64,000 nucleotides of DNA from Gliomastix tumulicola (taxonomy: Eukaryota > Ascomycota > Sordariomycetes > Hypocreales > Bionectriaceae): positions 377,171 to 441,170 of the forward strand of contig BCHX01000011.1 of the NCBI GenBank assembly GCA_001599755.1, read 5' to 3'. The notes under the pieces are model-generated. The model worked only from the letters and a program-made list of their open reading frames with translations, was not told the origin of the DNA and made no database searches. The position numbers and the translations under genes are program-made. Of this stretch, positions 31,499 to 41,432 are shown one piece after another (position 1 is the stretch's first letter; every line of letters starts with the position of its first letter).

Positions 31499-32943
31499 AT
31501 GGCAGCAGCCACGCCCGGCCCCCAATCGTCCTCCGATGATCCTACCTGGCAGGTCATCACCCCTCGAAGGGCCCGTGTAGCCCTCCTACGCGGAAGCATC
31601 ACCGCGGCCGAGCAGCCCGTCGGCGCTCCGTCCATGCAACAACTACGCCCGTCTCTGACACTGCCGTCACCCACCACCCAAATCCCAGTCGCTACCGCCA
31701 CGGAAGGAGCACAGCAAGACCTCTTTACCACCCCGCCTAGCCAGGCACTGCGGGGAGAACATCAGAGCCAGCCGTTGAGCATTGCCGGTGCAGCCGACAG
31801 ACTCTTGCGCGCATGCACCGAGACTCACAACACCAAGCTCGCCGTCTTCCAGGCGTTCTGCGCCGCCTTTGAGGAGACAGCCAAGCGTTTCACAACGCAG
31901 CCCGAACGAGACCTCGCGCAGCACCTCTCGACCAGCTTCCTCAGCTTCTGGAGCGAAGCTCTGACTGCACCGAACCCGACCTCGAAGCCGACGTACAGCA
32001 GCGTGGCCGCCAGCTCGCCGCCCCCGTCTGCCTCCCCGGCTCCCGCCTCTGGACCCTGCCATCATCAACATCAACAAAGGTCCCCTGGTCTCCAGGGGCA
32101 ACAGACTGCCACAACCCCACCCAGGGGCCCCGCTCAGGACCTCCGCGTCTTCGCCCGCCTGGGCACCGAAGCACCAGCACGAGCGCAGACCAGCTACGCG
32201 ATCCGGACGCACGTCGCGCAGAAGACGGGTATCAGCCCCCGAGCGATCCATGCCATCCCCGTGGCGTCAGGCTGGGCCATACGGCCGGCCGATGCTGCCA
32301 CACGCGACAGCCTCCTCCAACAGAAAGACGAGTGGTCGCGCGACCTGGGCGCGACGGCGGTGGAGACGAGCGAGAAGTGGTACAAGTATGTGGTACATGA
32401 CTGCCCCCGCCGACTGACGGACCTGCAGGGCAACGAAGTCGACTACGCGCTGGCTGCGAGAGACGAGATCCAACATCAGACGGGCCTCGCCCCTATCCAC
32501 ATCACGACGTCCCAATACGACTCCCACGACCTCCCTACGAAGACACTAATGTGACTTTCACGAGCCCGACCAGGCGCTTCTGGACCCTGTTCAGGACCAG
32601 TTCGCCCACGAAACCCATCAATAAGCCCCAGCCACCGAAGCAGTGTATCACCTGCTGGGACTACCACACCCGACGCGACTGCCGAAGATGACCGATCTGC
32701 GAAAGCTGCGGCAAGACAGGCCACGAGCCGGAGGACTACCATGCACCAATACAATATGTCAACTGCTTAGGGCCACACAAGGCCACGGAGACCAGCAGCC
32801 CTGCCGCCGAGACCGCGGCGCCGACTTCCTCATGCATCGTGGTGGCCACGACGCCAGAGCCGGAGGCGGAGCCCGACAGGCTCGACAGACTAATATCACC
32901 TCTGAAGAGGCGCCGACACAACGAACCGGAATCTGATCTATGA
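31499..32943 (+). pseudogene. LINE ORF1 (Gag-like, zinc knuckle), broken
   Basis: Open from MAAATPGPQSSSDDPTWQVI to a TGA at 32552-32554. Just before this stop the coding sense moves to another frame (TSPTRRFWTLFRTSS). That frame holds the zinc-knuckle region: CITCWDYHTRRDC, CESCGKTGH, YVNCLGPH. A TGA at 32689-32691 interrupts it. It ends at tga 32941-32943, overlapping the ORF2 ATG (atga), the arrangement of coupled termination-reinitiation. ORF1 proteins of this clade coat the element RNA. Confidence 0.7.
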
Positions 32944-35900
32944 CAGGACGGCCATGGACAACCCGGAAGAGGAGAAAGAGCCTGCGCATCTTCCAGGCCA
33001 ACGTCGCCAAGATCGGGCCAGCGCATGACTACGCCCTCGCCCTGGCCGACGCCGAACAGTACGACGTGGTCCTCCTCCAGGAACCGTGGACGACGATCCG
33101 AGACGAGCGGTGCCTGACTAAGACACACCCTTCCTACGACACCTTTTCCTCCGTCAGCCACTGGGCCGACAGCGATACGCGGCCGCGCGTGATGACGTAC
33201 GTCAGACGGCGGCCCGAACTACTAACGAACCAATCCCAGCCGGCGGTGTCACGGGATCTCCTGTGGCTAACCGTGAACGACGTGACCATCGTGAATGTCT
33301 ACCGCCAACCCTCCTACGACGCAGCCCTTGAAGCCCTGCTTCGCTGGCCCGTCCCACCGCGATGCCTAGTAGCAGGCGATTTCAACGCCAAGCACCCTAC
33401 GTGGCAGGCGGGCCATATCGAGGGGCGAGGGGGGGCCATTGCTACCTGGGCGGCCGAGAACAGACTGGCGCTTCTCAATGAAAATAACATGCCGACGAAC
33501 CCTCACGGGAACACGATCGACCTAGCCTTCACCAACGTAGACCTGGCCGAAGCCACGATCGAAGACCACCTAGCGACCAGCTCGGACCACTTCACACTGA
33601 GCATATGTCTCCCTGGGATGCGGCGCGCGCCGGCACGGCCGAGCCGGGTGCGCCTTACCTCAGACGGAGAGGTGGGGCGATTTGTCGAGGTGGTCGGAGC
33701 GGCTATTGAGGGGGTCGCAGCCGATGCCTCTACGCCCGAACAACTCAACACCCTAGCGGCTGACCTAGTGACTATGCTCCAGCGGGCGGCCCAGGCGGCG
33801 GGCCACCCTGCTCATAAGGCGACAACGAGGGGCGCACCGTGGTGGACGGACGTGTGCGCCACGGCAGCCAGCGAATACCGAGGTGTCAGGAGCATGTACC
33901 CCTTGGGCTTCTGCAGGGAGGTGCAGGAAGCCAGGAGAGCATTCCAACGCATCATGCGCAGGGAGAAGAGGCTCTATTAACGCCAGCTCGTCGACGGCTT
34001 CTCCGACAGCAAATCCGTCTTCAAGGCAGCACGGTGGCTCCGGTCGCCTGGACCTTTCCAACCGCCACCCTTACAGGTCAACGGCATAGTATACGAGACA
34101 CAGCAGAACAAGGCAGAGGCGCTCCGGCGGGCGACTCTGGAGCGGCGCACAGCTACAGACGACATCACGGACCCCTGGGTCCCGGTCACGCCGCCCCGCA
34201 TGATCCCCTTCTCCCCGGACGCGACACTCACGGAGGTCAAGGAGGCGACGCTGCGGGCGGGCAACACGTCGCCGGGCGCCGACAGCATCACGGTGAAGCT
34301 GCTGCGAGCCTGCTGGCACATCATCAGGGGCCATGTCCACCACCTCTTCCAGGCGTGCCTCTCTCTAGGCCACCACCCGAAACCATTCCACGTAGCGGAA
34401 GTCGTTATACTCCCGAAGCCCAACAAGAGGGACCTCACCTCGCCCCGCGCCTAGCGGCCCATCTCTCTGCTCTCGTGCCTTGGAAAAGGCCTAAAGCAGC
34501 TGGTGGCCCGGCGACTCACATGGGCATCGATCCACTACGGCGTGCTGCACCCCCAACAATGCGGGGCCCTGCCCAAGCGGTCGGCCACGGACCTGGTCGC
34601 GGCCCTCGTGCACGACATCGAAGAAGCATTCACGCGCGGGCAAGTCGCGACACTTGTGACGATGGACGTCCAAGGCGCTTTCGACACGGTCATGTGGAAC
34701 CAGCTCGCGCTCCGGCTCCGGGGACAGGGATGGCCCGCACACCTGGTGCGATGGGTCTACGCATTCATGGAGGACCGCTCAGCCTCGGTCCAGTACCAAG
34801 ACATCACAACAGCCTCATCGCCTCTACAATGCGGGCTGCCACAAGGGTCGCCTATGTCGCCGATCCTTTTCCTGCTCTACACCGAGCCGATCTACCACCT
34901 GGGGAACACACAAGGGCGGTCCAGGTACGCCGACGACGTGGCCACGCTCTGCTTCGGTGACTCGGTCAAGGACACAGTCGCGGAGGCAACAAGGAAGATT
35001 AACAAGCTAGTCGCCTGGGGGGCGGCCAATAGTGTTGCCTTCGACCCGGACAAGACCGAGGTGATGCACTTCTCGAGGTTCCCTACGAGGGATACGCCTG
35101 CGATATGACACGGCGACCAGGAAAAGCGACCCGGGAAGGAACTACGGTGGCTCGGGATCTAGCTCGACCCTACTCTATCTTTCAAGACACATGTCAAGAA
35201 GTGGATGGCCAAGGCCCGGGCGGTGGCATACCACCTAAAAGGGCTCACGAACACAAAGCACAGACCGCTCCCCGCCGCTATGCGGCAGGCAGTCCAGGCA
35301 TGCGTAGTCCCCGTCCTGCTCCATGGAGCGGAGGCCTGGTATCCAGGAGCGACCAGCCCGTCGTGGGCGCAGCCGTCGAGAGACGTGTCGTCGAGAATCA
35401 AGGGACTAATCCAAAGGATGGACGTTTGCCTCCACCAGGCCATACAGGCCATCCTGCCAGTATAGAGGACAACACCAACCGCCGCTCTCCACCGAGAGAG
35501 TGGCATCCCTCCGGTGATGCAGCTGCTAGAGGCGGCGCGTCTGCGCTTTGCGGCCCGCCTCAAGGGTCTCGATGCAGCGCATCCACTTGCGGTGCGCACC
35601 CGGCCAGCCGAAGCGCCGGTCTTTCACGACTTAATCAAGCGAAGGTATCAACCATCACCTCAGGTGTTCTGAACCCGCCTTCAACGGACGGATGAGCTGC
35701 TGGCAAGCTGCAAGCGGCCAGCCCTACTACAAGAAACACACAGTGGGCAAGAAGAAGCCCTTCAGTCAGCATCGAAGGAGGAGACCGCCGCAGGCTTCCA
35801 GCGCTAGCTGCAAGACCTGCCTCCAAGCACTCTGATCGTCTACTCGGACGGCTCAAGGTCAGAAGAAGGCGCAGCTAGGTACAGGTTCGCGGTGCACCAG

Positions 35901-36674
35901 GACGGGGAATCGGTGAACCGGGGCTGCGGCCGCCTCAGCCCGGCCAAAGTGTTCAACGCCAAAGCCACGGGCGCGCTCCAGGGCCTACAGGCGGCCCTCC
36001 TAGCGCCGCACAGCCTCAACCTGCAGATTGTAGTCTGCCTCGACAATATCGCGGCAGCCTCTTGCCTCCGGGGGAAGCCTTCAGACTCCTCCCAAGACGT
36101 GTTCATCGAGTTCCAGGCCCTCACCGCCGCACACGGCGCCACGAGTGTCCGTTGGGTGCCCAGTCACACCAAGATCCCCGGCAACGAAGAGGCCAACGGG
36201 CTAGCAAAGGCAGGCTATCTCCAGCCAGCGCCAGCCGACGCCCTACCAACACTAGCATACGTACGCCAAGCAGCGAGGCAGCGACCGAAAGAGGCGTTCG
36301 CCGCCTGGTGGAGGGAGTCAGCGCCCAACCACTACAAACCACTCGAGCTGCCAGCCACAACACATTGCCCGCCGGAGCTCGCCCTCCCGCGGCGCGCGCT
36401 ACACCACCTCTTAGCGGCCCAATCACGGCACGGCGACTACGCTGAGTACCACGAACGCTTTGAACATGACAACGCGAAGATACTATGCTCATGCGGACGG
36501 CGCAAGGCACCGGATCACATCTTCTACTACCACAAGGTACCGCCGCGCTGGCGGATCAGACTAGGAACAAGACCTACGTTAGCGGTGCACCGCGCACTAG
36601 GCAAGAACTTCAACGAATTCACCAAGGTAGCGAGAGACAGTACTTTCTTCGAGAAGATCTGCCATCGCTACTAG
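32940..36674 (+). pseudogene. LINE ORF2: endonuclease, reverse transcriptase, RNase H
   Basis: A single frame of 1,245 codons. The APE-type endonuclease shows FQANVAK, LLQEPWT, AGDFNAKHPTW, IDLAFTN and SSDHF. The reverse transcriptase shows GADSITVKLLRACW, TMDVQGAFDTV, GLPQGSPMSPILFLLY and the YADD catalytic box at about 34927-34938. The RNase H shows YSDGS, CLDNIAAA and VPSHTKIPGNEEAN; the usual Glu in its second motif looks replaced (FNAKATGALQ). In-frame stops are at 33978, 34452, 35106, 35160, 35463, 35670 and 35805, with no frameshift. Most fit CAG to TAG, TGG to TAG/TGA or CGA to TGA. A cysteine motif (CSCGRRKAPDHIFYYH) closes the protein. Confidence 0.85.
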
Positions 36675-37160
36675 ACTTAAGCTCACTGGCACACACCCAT
36701 GCGCAACTGCGCAACCATCCTTCTACTTCCTTATTTCTCTCCCTCGCCTTACATTGTTTTTACTCCTTCCTCCCCTTTCTTTCTCACTGTAGTCTCTCCT
36801 TCGTACCAAGCCCAGGCAGCATCAAGGAGCGGTCACACCTCGCTGCCGACTGGGACTGCGTACGAGCCGCCTCGGCGACCGATGAGAGAGGTCCCACCAG
36901 GACCAACACCATAGCAGACTCCGCTCTACACCTAGATGACCCGCTGACGGGCGGCAGGATTCGACGATGGGCGCCTTTGAGCCAACGATATGCTGGATAT
37001 TATGTTCATATTTATTACTTTATAGGGTTGGATGCCTGGTCGGCTTATAGAGTAGTAGCTAGAGACAGTAGCTCAGCACGTCCTGTGCCCCTACAGGGGA
37101 CCTAAGCAGCTTCATGCTGCTGGACGAAAAATATACAAATAAACAAACAAATAAACAAAA

Positions 37161-37177
37161 GCTGACATGGGCGGCCA
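37161..37177. repeat. Target-site duplication, copy 2 (gctgacatgggcggcca)
   Basis: Right flank of the LINE and left flank of element B. Confidence 0.8.
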
Positions 37178-38667
37178 ACTCTCTCCTGTAAAATTTTTCC
37201 CTTGGCAACCACTATTAGTGGCTTGCTAGGGGGAAAAAATTTCACAGGCTAAAATTCGCAGCAATCCAACTTAGGGCTTATCGGGACCCTTACAACCGAT
37301 GAAAGAAAGGAATCCAGAGAGTTGACCTTTCTTCGCCATAGCTAGCACCAAGGACAACAAGCTTCGCGAGCTCTTGACATAGCCTTCGGGCACTCCTTTC
37401 TACCAACTACCTCAGGCTCTTCCTAAGCCTCAACTTTCTAGCTTCACTAGCCATCCAACATATGGGGCCTAGTGCCCTCTCCAACCAATTAACCAACCAA
37501 CTGACCTCTGCAGCTTCAGCTGCCCAGACATACGCAGTAACCTACTGCTCGACCCCCTGGGCTTTGTTGCCCTTAGGTTACTTCGGGGCTCTCACGCCTC
37601 TCTGACACTCTTCTACAGCCACAGCTGCTTGATGACCTGGGCCGTTGCGCCCTCGCCTAGACCCATAGCTTCTCACTGCCTCAACTAATCTCTGTAGGTA
37701 ATATTGATTCGGGGGAAACGGTTCGCTGTCCGGCCGTGTAGTCGCCGTGTAGCCGTCGTGCTACTCGATCGGGCGGAGCTATCCGGTCGGTGTTTCTCCC
37801 GTGTGTTCGTCATTGAATAGAGCTGATGAGCTACCCGATCAGGTAGCACAAAGGTGACATAGAGAGAGAGCCTTTGGATCTTCCCCTTTCGATCGTGTCA
37901 AATGGTGTTGAGATGGAAGATGGTAAAATTTTCTGTCTACCCGATCGGGCAGAGCCCGCCCCCTTATTGGGGCCTGGGCCCGGGCCCAATGCCCCGAGTC
38001 AATATACCCTGCCCAGAGACTATTCTTTCTTCGGCAGCCTTAGGCTACCACACGGTTACGACTAAGACTGATAATTATATCTCACTACGCTGAGATAACA
38101 TAGATATAAACCACTAGGTCAAAATAGTATAGAGCTTACCTAGAGACTAGACAGTGTTCTAGCCACCTTAGGGTTTTCCCCTTTCAAGGGGTTTTTCCCT
38201 ATAGGATGCACGGCTTTAGTCATAGCTACTAGCAATCATGGAGGGCATAGTTTTCACGCCGCAACACGCGGGAGCTACTTCACCTACCCATGCAAGAGAA
38301 TTCTCAGCCGGAGAGGGATATATTCCCGCTGACGGGATGCCTTCTTAGACCATTGCGCCTTTAAGCCAACAATATGCTAGATGAACTGGCAAAGGATAAC
38401 TGGTGGGAGATTAGCCTTAGACACTTATACTATGTGCATGCCGACAGTCTATCTCTGGGGAAAGGTGGAAAAGCCGCCTTTAAGAGTTAGGCTCAACAGC
38501 CCATCCTATAAAGGTCTTGCAAGAAGCGCTGGGTGATGTCCTCCGACAGCACACTCCTTTATATAGTTTAGCCTAGCACGTCCTATGCCCCTACAGGGGA
38601 CCTGAGCAGCCTTATGCTGCTGGATGGAAAATATACAAACAAACAAACAAACAAACAAACAAACAAA
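37178..38667 (+). mobile_element. Short LINE-family element B (1.49 kb, non-coding)
   Basis: Starts with ctctcctgtaaaattttt (compare cttcctctgtaatcat at the LINE start) and ends (acaa)n. Its 3' end (38570-38667) is nearly the same as that of the LINE, with cccctacagggg and cagc(c)ttatgctg hairpins. The stretch gcctttaagccaacaatatg near 38368 matches the LINE 3' UTR near 36975. Flanked by 15-bp copies of gctgacatgggcggc. Whole element is repeated in inverted orientation at 24068-25531. No coding capacity, so likely moved in trans. Confidence 0.65.
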
Positions 38668-38682
38668 GCTGACATGGGCGGC
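38668..38682. repeat. Target-site duplication, copy 3 (gctgacatgggcggc)
   Basis: Right flank of element B; also the point where the split host gene resumes. Confidence 0.7.
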
Positions 38683-39104
38683 GTAGATATAGGTGCTGCG
38701 TGCTGGGACTGCGCAAAGAACGGCCACACATGCAGGCCGGTAAGCCATTCTCGCGTTCTCTTGGCTAGCCGGTCACTGATCAGGCTGACATCTTGTAGGT
38801 TCCCATTGCGGCTCATGCTGCCGTGCGTGCCTTTTGGGACTTGAACCGGCCATTCAGCCTAACCAACGGAGAGCCGGACGAGGCCTGGCGTGCCGCGGCA
38901 CAGCGGGCAGTGCAGCAACTACGAGCGTGTGGTAGCGGTGTGGTGGCCCCTGCTACTCCGCGACCAGCGCCTACCTTGGCTTTAGCTGAAAGCAGCTTCG
39001 AGGAAAGAAAAGTGATAGCGCTGGAAACTATCGCTGACGCTACGCGAATCTGGATTGTGGGCATGATTAGGTTGTTTAATGCAAGTTGTGTCTCCAGCAG
39101 CTAA
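38668..39104 (+). pseudogene. 3' part of the cysteine-motif gene split by LINE insertions
   Basis: Exon 38668-38739 reads ADMGGVDIGAACWDCAKNGH then TCRP, giving a CxxCx6C array. A 59-bp intron (38740-38798; gtaagc donor, ggctgac branch, ttgtag acceptor) joins in phase to 38799-39104, encoding VPIAAHAAVRAFWDLNRPFS, an Ala-rich helix and a Leu/Ile-rich tail to a stop. The motif order (cysteine array, RPVP, helical AFWDL) is what I recall from a lineage-expanded family of ascomycete hypothetical proteins. The 5' part is about 7.3 kb away at 30729-31371, separated by the LINE and element B. Confidence 0.5.
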
Positions 39105-39616
39105 ATCAGCAGGATTTGGAAGAGACGGGAAATGAAACAGAAGACTAGGGAGGAGGCGTAGACATTATAGCTTAAATTCGAACTATCGAATGATGCCTCA
39201 TCTTGCTTTGACATTATTTGGCGTGCCGCTTGCTGGTTCGCTGCGGACCCGCAACGATACTTGCGTTGGCTCTGTCGTGCCCAAAATTGACAAAGTTCAG
39301 GCGAGGTACAAGGCCCAATGTACTGCGGGGCTCTGTGGCTATTAAGCTAGCCCAATGTCGCACTTTGGATTGAAATTTGGGGTTTTGCAACAGTTACCCC
39401 TAGAGCCTGCCATATAAGCCTCCAGATGGTCGGAGGCATTAGATTGGTGACATATCTGTATTTAGACCAGATTTACGAAGGCTCTTAGATGGATATGAAA
39501 CACAGAAACCGAAATAAAGTATTATTTTTAGATGAAACAGCATGAATCGGCACGCGGGGCTGTCCAGCGCTGCAACTGCGCGACCAGCATAGCCATCTTC
39601 CAGCTCATTTGCAGCT
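39105..39616. other. No supported gene
   Basis: Nothing supported beyond the 3' flank of the next minus-strand gene. Confidence 0.4.
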
Positions 39617-39955
39617 TTAGATCGCGGTACAATTTGCCAGGAACTTGTTCCTTTCTCTCTTCTCATGGCGCATGATGTTCTCATAAATACGTAAAATTGC
39701 TTCGGCGGCCTTAGCAGTTATAGTGAGAGTTTGGTGGATGGAGTTCGATGTAGATCGAGCCTCCTCCACTTCGCGCTGCAGTGCATCTCTTTTACTTTCC
39801 AAGGCTCTAATGATTTCCTCTGCGCCTAGGTGATCTCCGACCGGAAGCCTAAGGACAGGATCTCCTAGGTCCAGAGTCTCTGAGTATACACTTGAAGGTA
39901 CTCTTGTGGGATGCATCCTACACAGCCTATATCGGGAGCACGGAGCGTAGACCAT
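39617..39955 (-). CDS. Small coiled-coil protein, 112 residues
   Basis: Starts MVYAPCSRYRLCRMHPTR. After a LGDPVLRLPVGDHLG segment comes a long heptad region: IIRALESKRDALQREVEEAR, ILRIYENIMRHEKRERNKFL. An AT-rich atatattta box lies about 25 bp upstream on the minus strand. A 3' exon cannot be excluded since the downstream minus frame (39439-39684) overlaps. Layout resembles the 10337-10690 product (GDP then a helical region of about 60 residues). Function unknown. Confidence 0.45.
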   Translation of the reverse strand: MVYAPCSRYRLCRMHPTRVPSSVYSETLDLGDPVLRLPVGDHLGAEEIIRALESKRDALQREVEEARSTSNSIHQTLTITAKAAEAILRIYENIMRHEKRERNKFLANCTAI

Positions 39956-40915
39956 AGTGAGTCCCTTCTCGTAAATATATTGAAACGCGGTGTTGACCCT
40001 TTTGGGAGGCTAGAATGGGCATCCTATCAACAACAGGCCGTTTGATGACTAGTCGTGACCTATAGTAGATATATGCCAGTTACCGCCATACCTTTCGCGT
40101 AGTAGACACGATCGGCTGTGCTCTGCGGGGCTCTGGGGGCGAGGTTATAGGGAAGCAGGAGGCTCTTGCGTGCCATTTGTGGACCTCTGCTGAGGACTAC
40201 ATGGCGAGCGCTTTTGAGGCTATGAGAATTTCTGCAGATGGGTTTGCCCTCCGCTTTACGAGAAGTGTAGAACATTCGACTTTGGGCTAGTACACACACC
40301 GTCACCACGAGTACGAGGTATTGCGCGGAGCTCCCAATAGTCCAACAGTCAGACTCAAATCCCCCGGCTGCACATTTCCGTCCGAATCGGTCAGTCCAGA
40401 ATACAGTCCAGACGAACAGTCCAAACTGCGGGACCCACATATTCTGCTCCAAGCGACCTGCCCCATAACTCTTGATGTAATACATAATATTGCTTGCTAT
40501 TCAATCACGCCTCTCCTACCCGCCAACCCACAGGTTCCGCCCACCTTTCGAGGGCCGCGTGGCAAACATAGTAATCAACCAAACTGCTTTCTTGGCCAAG
40601 TTCGCGGCACCAACCGGGTTTGGTGGTGAATTAGTTTCATTAGCATGGACAAAGCTTCATGATCCCACCCATCTGCCTCAACGGTCCACTTTGGGCTAGA
40701 GCCAGGTTGTGCTACTCTCCAGTCTCCAGACATTAGTTTCTCGAAATATTTGGGGGGAGCCCTGAGGCTCCTCCAATACCGCCATACCTACGCAGGCGTG
40801 ACTTCGGCCCCATGTCACGCCCAGCCTGTTGGAATGTATGTTAAGCCACCATTCCAAGTCAAAGGTGAGGGCTCAATTAAAAACTGTGAGGTAGGCAAAT
40901 TCAGGACGTAGAAAG
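39956..40915. other. No supported gene; small inverted repeats
   Basis: A minus frame at 40060-40485 has one hydrophobic segment (SAQYLVLVVTVCVLAQ) but no start or splice context I trust. Short palindromes occur at 40757-40772 (ggagccctgaggctcc) and 40831-40858 (ttggaatg...cattccaa). Confidence 0.35.
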
Positions 40916-41343
40916 TCATAGGACATAAGCTATAACGTACGGCTTAGGTACGAGCGGAGTGTACGGAATGTCCAAAGAAGCAATTGACAGCAACGCCGTG
41001 ATCTCAATAACCACCCAGTTTTCTTGCGGGTCCGCCATATCCATGCTGGTAAAAGGAGTTTGGCATATTTTCCATTCCTGAAACAGTCATCGCCGGAATG
41101 GCAGTACCGGTCCGACTGCCAAGTTATGCATGCCGAGCGTTCCCATTTCTCCGACATGGCCCGTAAGGAGCTCTGTCGAAAAACAGAACACTCAAAGACA
41201 ATACCCTTCGTGCCCGCCTCAGGAACGCAAGATGGCGCCATAAAGTAGTCTGCGTGGCTGGCGAAAACAATAGCAGTCACTATCATTACACCAGCAGGCC
41301 CTAACACAGTATAAAAGGTCACCGTCGACCTCGATGCCTCCAT
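40916..41343 (-). CDS. Possible small membrane protein, divergent from dynamin gene
   Basis: Two exons, 41343-41108 and 41045-40916, joined across a 62-bp intron (gtactg donor, gatgac branch, ttaccag acceptor) in matching phase, giving 121 residues. The N terminus has a hydrophobic segment (LGPAGVMIVTAIVFASHADY). It is followed by a Cys-containing region (SCVPEAGTKGIVFECSVFRQ), then exon 2 (MDMADPQENWVVIEITALLS). The tataaaag box proposed for the dynamin gene lies inside the first exon, so both calls may not be right. No family recognised. Confidence 0.3.
41310..41317 (+). promoter_or_regulatory. TATA box (tataaaag)
   Basis: Lies 116 bp upstream of the dynamin-like ATG at 41433; third occurrence of this octamer before a gene in the window. 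Confidence 0.5.
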
Positions 41344-41432
41344 CTAGGCTGGGCTGCACCGATTAGTACCTAAGCCACCGAGTCGACACAGCATGTCAAT
41401 GTTCACGGCCACCTGGGTCCCTGACACCGAAA

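Larger units (their letters stand above)
31372..37160 (+). mobile_element. Tad1-type LINE (non-LTR retrotransposon), 5.8 kb
   Basis: Flanked by the perfect 17-bp duplication gctgacatgggcggcca and ending in an A-rich (aaacaaat)n tail (37131-37160). Carries a Gag-like ORF1 (31499-32943) and an ORF2 (32940-36674) with endonuclease, reverse transcriptase and RNase H. Full-length structure with intact ends and identical target duplications suggests a recent insertion, yet seven in-frame stops in ORF2 make it inactive. The 3' end (37080-37130) holds two foldable segments, cccctacagggg and cagcttcatgctg, shared with elements B and C, presumably the recognition site of the reverse transcriptase. Confidence 0.85.

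Noticed and set aside
33839..34960. 373-codon plus frame inside the LINE
   Set aside because: It is the wrong frame through the endonuclease/RT region; the real frame shows the catalytic motifs.
37874..38093. Two 63-codon frames in element B
   Set aside because: Not kept open in the inverted copy C (24068-25531).
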